Origin: Lineus longissimus
Taxonomy: Eukaryota > Nemertea > Pilidiophora > Heteronemertea > Lineidae
Length of the DNA stretch: 60,000 nucleotides
Direction: 5' to 3'
Assembly: GCF_910592395.1 (NCBI RefSeq)
Contig: NC_088318.1
Coordinates: 12,960,349-13,020,348, forward strand
Part shown: positions 12,456 through 22,858 of the stretch, piece by piece
How positions within the stretch are numbered: the stretch's first letter is position 1
Layout: every line of letters starts with the position of its first letter
Notes under the pieces: generated by a model
The model's input: only the letters and a program-made list of their open reading frames with translations
Databases searched by the model: none
Told to the model about the DNA's origin: nothing
Position numbers and translations under genes: made by a program

Positions 12456-13630
12456 CTGAAACAGTTATTTTGAAACAGTAAGTACTTTTCTCGAAATTGT
12501 GGCATGAGACTGAGAGGACGAAGAACAGTCGGTGATACCGACAGTCATCTTAGCGCAATCTGATGCAGTTTCTTAAAACAATATGTGTTTTTTAAACAAT
12601 ATGTTTAATGACCAGTTTGAGAAGGTGAAGGGTATCCTAATTCCTACTCCTCTTCTCCTTTGCCCATTACCAGTCACCTGTAGTTATCCTCATAAGCCCA
12701 GTGCACAGTCTGAATTGATCAGGAAAAACATCATCATTCATATACAAACAGAGAGAACATCATGAACATGGAGAAGGGAAAAAACCTGATGTTTTCACAC
12801 ATTGTCTTTAGAATCTATTTTAGGCCTGTAAATGACACTATGATATTGATAAGAAACAATACATGCATGTGGGTCCGCAATCATGATAGACAAAGGAGTT
12901 TCTGTATAAGTGCGAAGTGCAACTATTTAAAATTCATTGGGCCTAAGCTGCACCTCTAAAAATAATCTGACAGTTACAAGTGACCTACAGACCACACCTT
13001 TACATGTAGCATCTAGCCATTATCATGCCATGGTATACTTTTGCAAAATAAACTGAAGACATGGATGTGATTGTGACAAATGGACTATGTGATTTTTAGA
13101 CAACAGGGCCTTTTAATCTACACAGTACCAATTAACAAACCAGACCAGATCGCATTGCTCACGATGTGAGCTGATCTTTCCCTTACCGTGCCACCAAGTC
13201 AGCCAGTGACTGTGCAATGTCATGAGACGTCATCATGATCATAGGCCTATTATATCGCCATTACGTCTTCTGATTTTGTGGAGACTTTTACGAGAGACAA
13301 GCATGACAAACATCACGTCTCTTTGAGACCTCTTTGGATTTCTGGCTTCCTCTTCTACCAGAGCCCTTTTTACAATAATTTGACCCCTTACTGACATTTG
13401 ATTCAGTAGCCTAGCTCATAGCTGCGCTGGGTACTTGCGTTTGTCTTTGTCTCCTCCAAAACAAAGAGTTTTTCTACCGAACTTCTACTGTCTTTAGTAA
13501 CGGCATATTGAGCTGCATAGGCCCCCTAAATGTGAGCCTTGGATCTAGGGTAGTTGCAGCTCAAAAAATAGATAGAACGCATCAACGACCCAGCTGAAAT
13601 CTACACGCGTCGCATTCACGTTGAGCTCAC
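12456..13630 (-). other. LPCAT intron 1
   Basis: 1.2 kb. Just upstream of exon 2 (about 12531-12580) is a diverged partial duplicate of the exon 2 acceptor region. No other feature recognised. Confidence 0.55.
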
Positions 13631-13792
13631 CTTGGCATAATCATACCAGTTGAAATGCAAACGATGTGAAAATGGATTCTTGATTTCTGGAAGGACCAGC
13701 GATTTTTGGCGTGGAAACTCAAACGGATGCATTTTATCGTATTTGACAGCGTCAGGAATTATTCCATTAGTTTTTTCCACCCCTGGAGGCAT
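13631..13792 (-). CDS. LPCAT: LPCAT exon 1 (start codon, 54 aa)
   Basis: The ATG lies at 13790-13792 and the exon is open for exactly 54 codons to a GTGAGC donor at 13629-13630 (phase 0). The product begins MPPGVEKTNGIIP and carries LPEIKNPFSHRL, which corresponds to the conserved NPF region at the start of LPCAT1/2 proteins. An earlier ATG 28 bases upstream is out of frame, so this start is preferred. The opposite strand carries a 100-codon open frame here that is only a shadow. Confidence 0.8.
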
Positions 13793-14000
13793 CGTTAAAG
13801 ATGCTATGGCCGGATTTCATGCCGTAAATAAAGAACAAATTCGAGGGATCCGCCGAATTTTTGCCCGACAGTTAAACAGGAAGCAAAGTCTAATAGTCTG
13901 GACATGCGCACTTGCAAAACTGGTGATCGTTCACCTCATGAATATTAAATAGCCGGCACCTGACGTCACGCTCCTTATATGGTAAACCTGCATAAGAAGT
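13793..14000 (-). promoter_or_regulatory. Probable LPCAT 5' UTR and promoter with CRE site
   Basis: A perfect palindromic cAMP-response element, TGACGTCA, sits at 13961-13968, about 170 bases upstream of the LPCAT start codon. A TATA-like CTATTTAATATTC on the minus strand lies at about 13940-13952, between the CRE and the ATG. The arrangement suits a minus-strand promoter. The start site itself cannot be read from sequence. Confidence 0.4.
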
Positions 14001-17000
14001 AAACAATGGCACGTGCTAATGATAACCAGCTGGAGGAGTCAAAAGTGCCCAGATAAGCGATAACCAACTGGTAGAGTGAAGAAGTTTGACTGCATCCTGG
14101 GGGGGCGGTTTGCCTTGCCCTCGGCATTGGGTTCTGATGCAAGGTTGGTAGCTATGGAGTTGCTATTGGAGGGGCTATTTTCACTCATTTCCTTTCATAT
14201 CGATGAAGGAAAAAGGTGACCAATGCAGGGCCAAATCGTGACCTGTTAGCGAAGGGCGCATGACCCGTGCAGGCCTCTTACAGAACAAAGACAAGCTGAA
14301 ATGTGTTCAAACTTATTTTATTCAGAAACTTCTAAGTCGAACAGGTCATTTCAACAATGATAACCGTATTTCTAAACATGGTCAATAAAAATACTGAATA
14401 TTTACACACAAGTTTCTGCCATGGCAAAGTGTACACAAAGGTCCAACATATACATACTGCACTGTGGGCACAGGGGTACCAGGTGCTCGTTGCTGTCCCC
14501 AGGTATACTATAAGAGAAATTTTGCGCCATGACCGAGTCCTGTAACGTCAAAAGCTGGTGTGACATCCTCAGAAATGTTATAGCTTGCCTGCATTTGAAG
14601 GTGTACTTGCTACCCTGGATAACTCCTAAAATAGTCAATGGACTCTTCTTTCCTGAAATACAACCCGTACCCCAATGGCCACAGTGTACTCTAGTTTCAC
14701 TGAAGTAAGACCACCATTCTGACTATTCAATTCAAGCTAAATAGACAATATACTGGCGACATCAGCTTGTCCCAAGGCCATGATATAATGTTCTGGCTTG
14801 GTTGTTGTTCAGCATCTTACCTTGATAAGTCCAATTCCCACCTTAATAACAGGCAGTCTTGGTGACTGTAGAGCTCATTAAGGGACTTTAAGACCTCAGG
14901 GTCTGTGTTTCAAGATATTGTGTTGATTTCGTATTAATCTATCAACCGGTCTTACAACAGTGACACTGGAGTATATTGCAACACTATCGCAGTTAATACA
15001 AAGAAGCTCACAGAACATAAACAGCTAACATAAATGCTAGTACTTATAAATAGGACACGATATCAAGGAGGTGCACAATTACTACTCAAATAATTTGATT
15101 ATTCGCATCGGTGTCACTGTCTTGACATGTGGGTCTGGGACATCACGTCTTTTGACCCGGTCACCCGTACTCTTACGTGGGAATACAATCTGCTGAGATA
15201 CCTAATGAAATAGTCCTACAGATATACCACCACCGCCACCACCAGATACAGGAGGGAGTCTAAGGAAGAGGGACATCCAGAGAAAGAGGGGACAAAAAAA
15301 TGATTTTTATGGTCATTTCCAAAAAATCGTGGTCAGTTTCAAAGATTCTCCCAAATAAGAGGGGTACACCCTCTGTGCCGTCCCCCAGATCTGACACTGA
15401 TCACTACAGGTAGACAATAGATTTATTAAATAAGATACATGTACCACTATTAAGATTAGCATCAATATAGATTTAGATACTGTGATGTATTGAAGCTGAT
15501 CGGTTAGTTATGTCTGGCTAGTACATACAACATAGATGCTGAGGAGGGCCGCCAAAGTGCATTGGACAATATTGGAAATAGAGCATAACATTCATCACAT
15601 GAACTCAAAAGGTGATCCTGCAAACTTCCACTAAAGATGGCACATAAGAATGAGTGTAACTACAAACAATGTATTGATTCTAATACGATGCATAGACCTA
15701 CATGTAATTTCTCTGCAAGTTTAGCAGGCATCACCTCCGAGATGGTGGTTTAGCAATGTCCTCAAGTTGCAAATAGAAGTTCCTCAGGTCACATTTTGGT
15801 CAAACATTAAAATTTATTCAGATTGCCAGATCTTTAATGGCGAATTCTCTTGCCAAATGTTATGGGTAATCACTTTCTGATATGACACCACTGGCACCAT
15901 CAAGAGATAGAACTCTTGGCCTAATCAAAACTCAAACTTATCACATTTGTTGACAAGTATACTAAAAGCATACACAGAATGCTTTCCAAAGATGGTCATT
16001 TTCCAAAATTACAGAGGCTGCTTGGTCAATTTTAACGACTTTTCCCCTCTCAACACCTATGGTTTATAATCGTACTTCAAATATTGGTATAAATGAAGCT
16101 TAATGAATTTTAAATGACCGTTTCAGACAACAAAAATTAACTGCGACCTTGGACACTACTGTGACCTTAGTAATAGAGAAGACATTCAGAACAAGGAATT
16201 GGCAACTGGTTTATAAAACTCACCGAACATTCATAAAAAATTTGTAGTTTTAAGTTGATTTGAAATTGGTTAGTAATAAACAAGGAAATATAATGTACAG
16301 GAGAAATTTATTAGGCTACATTGCTTTCTTAATTGATATGTTTAGTGTCTTTCAAAAACCAGTTCACACATACTAACGAAATCAAGGTGGCATGAAGGCA
16401 ACCACAACTAAATGATTATGACATGACCTCACTTTTAACAGCATTATGAACAGTGATTCTTTATTCTGCTCCAAGATGTTGAGAAATATTGCATGTCGCT
16501 CTCATTTTAAAAGGATCTCCTCAAATTTTATCATCATGTCCAAGAGTTCTAATCCATTAAATAGTTCAATTGTGAAAAAGGGAGCGATATGCAACATTTC
16601 TCAACAATAGCATATTTGGATTGTCTCTGGAGTTGTAGTTTATTGTGTTTTGACTGAAGCTACCTAATATCTAATGCATACATATTGAAATAAACGTAAT
16701 AGATATCACAACGACTTTACCTGAACAAAAGTTACTCTTAATGCATTGTATTTATTATTAGGAAGATGATAACAACCAATTTATACAGAAAATATCTTCC
16801 TCATATATTCATTTACAGAAAGTTAACAGGATAGCACATGAAAAGTTCTAATTTATACAGAAAATATCCTTGTCATACATACATGCATACAAAAAATTGA
16901 CTAAAGTGTAGATTCAAGAAAAGTTTTGACTTTCTTAACTAGTTGCGGTGGTTGGAAGGTTTCACCATTTGTTCACATGATATGAAGCTATTCACCTGCT

Positions 17001-18539
17001 GACCACAACACTCTGGAGATTTGAATTCCCGAACTTGGGAGCACTGCAAAGCAATCCAGGTTCAAGGACATCATATACAGAGAACTGCGTCCTTCAATCA
17101 TGCATAAAGTTGGTATAAAGCAGTGCTCCCTTGTTTAAAAGAGTTGATAATGTTCTTCTCTCAATAATTAACGAATCCCCAGGCATCCGATACTGAATAT
17201 GTACAATTTCACCAGCCGTTTCACAGAAACAGCTTTTCTTTATTCATTACATCATGGTGTAAGTTCTAAATAACAAGAAACGATTTATTACAACATCTTT
17301 TGGTCAAAACAGGTCCAACAAATCTTTTGGAATGCACATGAAAAAAAAACCCACCACTGGTGTAACAAACAATTCTCTCATTTGAACGGAATAGTCCACA
17401 AAATTGAAGATTAGAGCCATATAAACCAGGCTATGTAAAATTTTCACCGAAGTCAAGGTAGTTCTAATCAACACCTGTCCGGGGCGTTGAAACTGCTCAG
17501 AATTATTATTGAGAACTTATTTTTGCCTTAGGTTTTTACCGGGTTGTTACGCCCTTTTTTCTCAAAATCAGGAAAATGTGACTCAGCCGAGTTTTGTCTC
17601 AATGCCCTTTTCTTCCACAACTATGGCACCAATAAAGTTTTACCAAACACCTCTCACTAAAACTTTGCCGACTGTCTAACATGATTGTTCCTAAAAAGGA
17701 GCCTGAGCCTGCTCAATGTTATTCAAGACCCATAATATGCTATCTATTTACACATGCAATTGCTGTACAGTTTTAAGTGCAATCCACTACCATATTCAAG
17801 AACCACGTAAAGTGGAGCCACCTTTAAGGCCCCAACTCTTTAACCCGAACCCACGCCCGGTGTCAAGAAATAGACAATTCTCCTCATTCATGTTTTGACA
17901 CACCCTGTAAAGATGACAATGTTGATTACATGAGAAAATAATGCTAGGTTTTACTACACTATATTAAGTTACTAATAAATTCTGATTCTGAAATATCACT
18001 ATTGCCATTTGTACAAGAAATGTGTCTGTCATCGCGGCGTGATTCGACTTACTATACAAGTTGCGGGCCACAACAGACACACTGAACCTGTTGTGGCTGG
18101 TGAAATTCGGTGGGGGAGGGGGAAAGGAATTGAAAGAAGTGTATTTGACCCCTTTTTAAAAATTGCTTGACGAAAGAGTCCAGCAAATGTCTTGTAGCCC
18201 ATAACCTGCATATTGACTTGAATCACGACTGTGGTTTTTAAATCCGGTTATCAGCTTTTGATTGAAATTTTTGATACCTCAGGTACCTAGGAGGTGCCTT
18301 TTGACTAACCCAGCAGATGCGAGTGTTGCTCAGTACATATTCAAAGTAATCTTTGTATCCTTGAGCAAGACACCTGCCTACACACGACCTCCAACCAGAA
18401 CAACTCCAAACTTAATGGGATATTTTTAAATCTCGGTAAAGCTCCCAATCAGTACTCACACTGCTACCCTTTAAAAACTCGCAAACATCAAACACTGACT
18501 TAGTATGGTCAAATTTGTAACAATTTGTAAAACTTATTA
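14001..18539 (-). other. Intergenic DNA and probable hexosaminidase 3' UTR
   Basis: No coding exon recognised on either strand. Minus-strand AATAAA signals occur at several points, including one near 14313-14323 (AATAAAATAAG), so the hexosaminidase 3' UTR might be very long and end just upstream of the LPCAT promoter. Earlier signals near 16750 and 17240 would give shorter UTRs. A long inverted repeat at 16477-16606 is listed separately. Confidence 0.35.
16477..16606. repeat. Imperfect inverted repeat, 32-nt arms
   Basis: The left arm (16477-16508, beginning TGTTGAGAAATATTGCATGT) and the reverse complement of the right arm (16575-16606) match at about 28 of 32 positions, around a 66-nt loop. 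It could be a MITE remnant, a structured 3' UTR element or a small-RNA precursor. Confidence 0.6.
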
Positions 18540-18857
18540 TCAAGGTTTCACTTTTCGCACAGCTGCTTGGACCTCCTCGATCATATCGACACGCTTCACA
18601 GCGCCCCCTGCACTCACTGTCTGAATTATCATCGGCAGTGACCAGACTGCATAAAACCCAATCAATGCGACTAACAGAATGACAAGATTTTTTCGTCGGA
18701 CGGGTGGAATGAGGAACATGCGCCATTTTCCCGGAGCCCGGCTGTGGAGGAAACCACGCTGTTGCATCACCATGACGAAGATAACAGCCAATCCAATGAA
18801 GAGGATGAGGATGTAAAGGAACGGTGACTGCACCCATGGCATCTGGTTGAAGTTGTC
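18540..18857 (-). CDS. HEX: Hexosaminidase last exon: two transmembrane segments
   Basis: 318 bp; acceptor AG at 18858-18859 behind CCTGTTTTCCTTC, phase 0 in, stop TGA at 18540-18542. It encodes 105 aa: a short linker (DNFNQMPWVQSP), helix 1 (FLYILILFIGLAVIFVMVMQ), a basic loop with RRKN, helix 2 (LVILLVALIGFYAVWSLPMI) and a charged tail ending RKVKP. It follows the 21842-21995 exon in frame. The basic loop predicts that it faces the cytosol, with the catalytic domain lumenal or extracellular. I know of no human hexosaminidase with such a tail. Confidence 0.8.
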   Translation of the reverse strand, partial: DNFNQMPWVQSPFLYILILFIGLAVIFVMVMQQRGFLHSRAPGKWRMFLIPPVRRKNLVILLVALIGFYAVWSLPMIIQTVSAGGAVKRVDMIEEVQAAVRKVKP

Positions 18858-21841
18858 CTGAAGGAAAACAGGGAATGAAAACATTAGGAAATCTGACAGT
18901 AAATTTTGTCCAAAATGCCACAAACATTTTGTTTTATTATGCCAGAATACTCACATGACTTGTCACACTGATAAAACAACATCAGACACAGCTAAATCCC
19001 AATCTCTATTCAGAAAATAAGTCAAACGGAAATAGGGATTTTGTGAGATTTACAGCTCAATGACAGTTTCGTTGGAGGCCTAGTTCAAATAAGGAGCTGG
19101 TCGATTCAACTTTGAGTGGTGCTTTTTATCTGTTCAATCCTGAGCAGGGCACTAAAACAGAATATTCCACCCAGAGGTGATGAAATTTGAAATAAAAATG
19201 TGAAGACAAGACTAAGCTTGGATCTCAAGCCTTAAAATTTAGACAGATTTTGCACCAGGAACCCTCAGGCGCAGAAGAATTGAGGGGGGGAAGTTGAATT
19301 ACAGAGGTACTGAAATTGAGATTAAAGATAAAACCTCACCACAATAGACTTAGACTGTTCTACCCAATCAAAGAAATATTGAAGTAAAATCAAAAGCCCC
19401 CACAAGACCAATGCCTTTGAATATTAGTTGTATAAGACTTACTGCAGAACAAATATCATGTGAATTAGGATGTATCTAAATTTAAACGAAGGTTAATCTT
19501 AGCCAGCATAATGTTTGCCAATGCCCAATCCAGATAGCAACAGACATTTAACAAAAGTGCCTCTGTGACCAGCATAAGAAAATAACTCAACAGTTAAAAG
19601 TGCATTAGTGTCCAACCCAAACCACAACTCACAGTTAAACATTAGCGGCAGCACCCAAACTAGTCTCTGTTATACAGTAGTAAGACAGAGGCCATAGTAA
19701 AGAGTCTGAGATGAGCAATTCTAGTCACTGTGACCTGTGACATTGCCATGACAACATGATGATTGCCAGTGATAGGAAAGTGGCCGATGATTGGTTAAAT
19801 TGCAATCAATAATCATGTTGTCAAGGCTATGTCAGAGAGAACTCGCTCAAAGGCTTGACGGACACAAGTTTGTTATATCTGGTTACAGGTGAGACAAGCT
19901 ATTCGACCAATATAATGAGGACAATGCCTTGATGTGAGACAACTGAACAATAACAAACTGATCACTTGTGTCTCACCTTCAGGTCCTAAAAAGAAAGATC
20001 GTAAAAAGAATACTATAAGCTTTAACTGGATTATCGTATCTAATTGCAATGCTCTCGTCTACAAACTACCTCCAAAAGAAAACACTAACAGCACTAATTA
20101 TAGCCAACTCAAACGGGGGGCACCACTATTCAACTGCCAATGTTGCGACTGTTCTTTTATGCCTCAATATGTGACTTGGGTGAAACAAATTTGGTATTTT
20201 GTACAAAGATCTCGGACAACTGTTTTCACCAACAGAAAGTTTTAAACTTTTAAAATTCCTGCTGGCATTTCATGGTACTAGGAGCTCCGACTGTGTGAAA
20301 AGTTAAATGCATTCATCCTTTTATTGCTCAGAAAATCATTAATACAAACACACAGAATCTAAAACTTAAAAGCTGAAAGTGAGAAAATTACTGGTACATA
20401 TAAGTGAAAATATCTATAAATTTGTGAATAAAAACTTGAGACTTTTGTAAATTCGTGGTGAGATTTTTTGAAGAGGAAAGCTGGGAGTTACTCCTATCAA
20501 AAGCACTCTAACTACAATTTTCTACAAGCACGCCAGCACTAAAGTTATTGGCACAAACGCTTATGAACTTATCAAAACTGGGGCAGATGTACTCATCAAT
20601 TGTCCTTTTGTCGTACATTTGTAATATTTGCATTTTCAGATTAAAATGGGCTTCATCATGGCTTCCAGTTAATTGCCCGAGAGAGTTGTGGGATCAATGC
20701 AAACTTGCCTTGACCTGACTCTTTATTTGAAAGACTAGACTTTTAAAACTGTTAATAGAATGCAACTGTGATCATACATTACAGACAATATTCAATTTCC
20801 AGCTGTTCATGTGCCTAGGCCTTCCTATAAACACAAACCCCCTGTCTCCAAATGTTTTCCCCTAGCTGACACTGACAAACTGCAAAGATTATTAAAACTT
20901 GCAACATTTTTCACCAGAAGAGTGGTGATCTGCATGAAAACACATTTTTTGGAGCCCTCTGGGGCCAGTTACCCCATCCCATCCATTCCAAAGGTCCTAT
21001 TGGAATTCGTCAACTTGTATTTTATCTATTGGGGTTTGATGAGTTGATAAAGCGGTAAATAACAAACTTTGTTTGCAATGCAAATGAAAAAGTTTATACT
21101 TTGTGTACCTCTAATGATGGTATTCTGACCTCGTTGACCATATTGTCTTGGTAGTCAACTGGCTGAAAGTGGTAACGATACATGCAATAGAAATAGCATG
21201 TTGCCTTGATAACAATTACTTGTCTGTGGTGTGTTTTAGGTACAGTCCAAGTCGAAATTGACATCCCTTCTGCTTCGTGTCAACATGTGCGTGAGTTGTA
21301 CACCAATTTGTGGGTCGATGGCGGGCCAGTGATGTGCTTTTTGCTCTATGTTTCGCAAACGTTACGCGTGACTTACACACCACCTATGCACTGGGTTACG
21401 CGTCAGTGGCACACAACTGACATGATTTAAGGGATGTCAATTGTGATTTGGACTGCAGGTGGTTTAAGCAAGGACCAATTCAAGTTGAGAATGTCAAGAT
21501 CCAAAACTACCTGATGATTTAACCTCAACCACAAACACCATAAGGAGTCATTCAACATTTTCACAAGAGTAGAGAGAGTACTCTTTTCTCAAGACCCCCT
21601 ACCTCCCCTAAAGCAGAGAGTGCAATATAAAATGCCGATTTCTACATCAACATTTTCACTTATGTACTAGAGCGTACATTAACTGCAACCCCCTCCCCAA
21701 GTGTACCCTGTGTACTCTTGTGATGATGTTGACAATGTTGAACCAACCCCAGACGTACTAATGGACCACCATTAATGGAAAAAGATCTTTATAAAATACT
21801 CTTAATTCCAGAGAGTGGACAGACTGCTTCATAACCCTCAC
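18858..21841 (-). other. Hexosaminidase last intron
   Basis: 3.0 kb. It contains a 97-nt hairpin-forming inverted repeat at 19738-19834. If the first 84 bases (21758-21841) are retained, the frame reads on 27 codons to a stop, which would give a soluble product. Confidence 0.6.
19738..19834. repeat. Imperfect inverted repeat, 28-nt arms
   Basis: The left arm 19738-19765 (TGACATTGCCATGACAACAT...) and the reverse complement of the right arm 19807-19834 match at 25 of 28 positions, with a 41-nt loop. It would fold into a long hairpin on either strand. Confidence 0.7.
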
Positions 21842-21995
21842 CTTAAACAGCCTGTTTAACACTTGCTCTTGTGAATCAAAGCTGTGTGTCTGCTTTGGGC
21901 GCATACCACCTGTATCAATGTCGGGGGGGAGCTCCTTCCCAATCTTCTGTTTGCAGTGTCCTGGGCCATTCAGGACACCCACATTGAAACCTCGG
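21842..21995 (-). CDS. HEX: Hexosaminidase exon: end of GH20 homology plus linker
   Basis: 154 bp; acceptor AG at 21996-21997, donor GTGAGG at 21840-21841, phase 2 in and 0 out. It begins (Y)RGFNVGVLNGPGHC, matching the last conserved block of HEXA/HEXB, in which the final Cys forms a disulfide. About 35 non-conserved, mostly polar residues follow (KQKIGKELPPDIDTGGMRP onward). These form the linker to the membrane tail. Confidence 0.85.
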
Positions 21996-22366
21996 CTAAA
22001 AGAAGGAATTGAATTGGATTATGTTCGTGCACTGGTAGCTTACCCCTACAGTAAATCTCTAGAGTAGTCCATCTATAGTGCAAACATTCGGTACAGCACC
22101 AGGTATAACAGCGGTCAACCAACATTACATGTACATTACTTTTAGGGTAAATACACATCTTAGACTATCTCAGATCCTTTACAGATCATGTGGCAGTTAA
22201 AAGTTAAAGGAGGCCTTGATGGTGACACCTCATCCTGAAGAGTGGACAGCCAAGTGAAGAGAACCATATCCCAGTTCCAAAGGAGGATCAAACATTTTTA
22301 CCTGACCAATTTTGACTGAACAACTTAAAACACAAGGGAATTGTGCCACTCCACTGCTTTACTCAC

Positions 22367-22471
22367 TATATCATCCTACACCTATGTTCCTCCAACCTTG
22401 GTGCTGCCTGGTTGATGTTCCTCACAAACTTATTACTCCACAACCGCTCCGCAATGGCAGAGGCGCGAGGC
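22367..22471 (-). CDS. HEX: Hexosaminidase exon: [10 protein letters not shown] block
   Basis: 105 bp; acceptor AG at 22472-22473, donor GTGAGT at 22365-22366, phase 2 in and 2 out. It encodes [19 protein letters not shown] then [15 protein letters not shown], nearly identical in layout to the human PRASAVGERLW...HRCRMV segment. Confidence 0.93.
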
Positions 22472-22767
22472 CTGAAAAATGATTTCATGTATTGTACTAA
22501 TATCATCAACACGTATTATCATCAACTAATTTGTCAAGCTCAGGGTTTGTCTCAAAACAACTGCCACTATGAAGGTCTCAATGAAGGTCTTGACCATGAG
22601 GCACCTTGGGGTAGCATGGGGCGGCTCATACAGCAATCAGCAAGTCTCATCTGGCCCATGGATGGAGTCAGTCGTCACTAGACTGGTGGGTTTGGAACAA
22701 ACGACCCCAAGCCTGAAAAGTGAGTCCGACAACATAACCACTTTTCACCCTGTACTATGTCACTTAC

Positions 22768-22858
22768 CATAATCTAGATATGAGATCAGTATCATCCACA
22801 TACTCCATCCACATACACGCTTCACCACCCACCATCTTAGATTCATCAATATGACGAC
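22768..22858 (-). CDS. HEX: Hexosaminidase exon: GGEACMW block
   Basis: 91 bp; acceptor AG at 22859-22860, donor GTAAGT at 22766-22767, phase 1 in and 2 out. It encodes (G)RHIDESKMVGGEACMWMEYV then DDTDLISRLW. The Trp and Glu that shape the active-site pocket are present (W in ACMW, E in MEY). Human enzymes have GEY where this has MEY. Confidence 0.92.

Larger units (their letters stand above)
432..13792 (-). other. LPCAT: LPCAT1/2-type acyltransferase gene (5' part, continues off the left edge)
   Basis: Partial gene. LPCAT enzymes re-acylate lysophosphatidylcholine and related lysolipids with acyl-CoA in the ER or lipid-droplet membrane (Lands cycle). I see exon 1 (13631-13792), exon 2 (12313-12455), three alternative copies of exon 3 (10294-10514, 5344-5570, 2833-3056) and exon 4 (432-605). 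The assembled frame gives a short N-terminal cytosolic segment with the family's NPF motif, a hydrophobic membrane segment in exon 2 (PIRCLAIVIILLLAWPLA), motif I HX4D in exon 3 and motif III FPEGTCTNR in exon 4, in the same order as human LPCAT1/2. All junctions are GT-AG with matching phases (0, 2, 1, 1). The rest of the acyltransferase domain and any EF-hand tail lie beyond base 1. Assignment to LPCAT1/2 is firm; choosing between LPCAT1, 2 and 4 is not possible here. Confidence 0.9.

Noticed and set aside
13650-13952. 100-codon plus-strand frame over LPCAT exon 1
   Set aside because: Opposite-strand shadow of exon 1; no family resemblance and no splice or start context.
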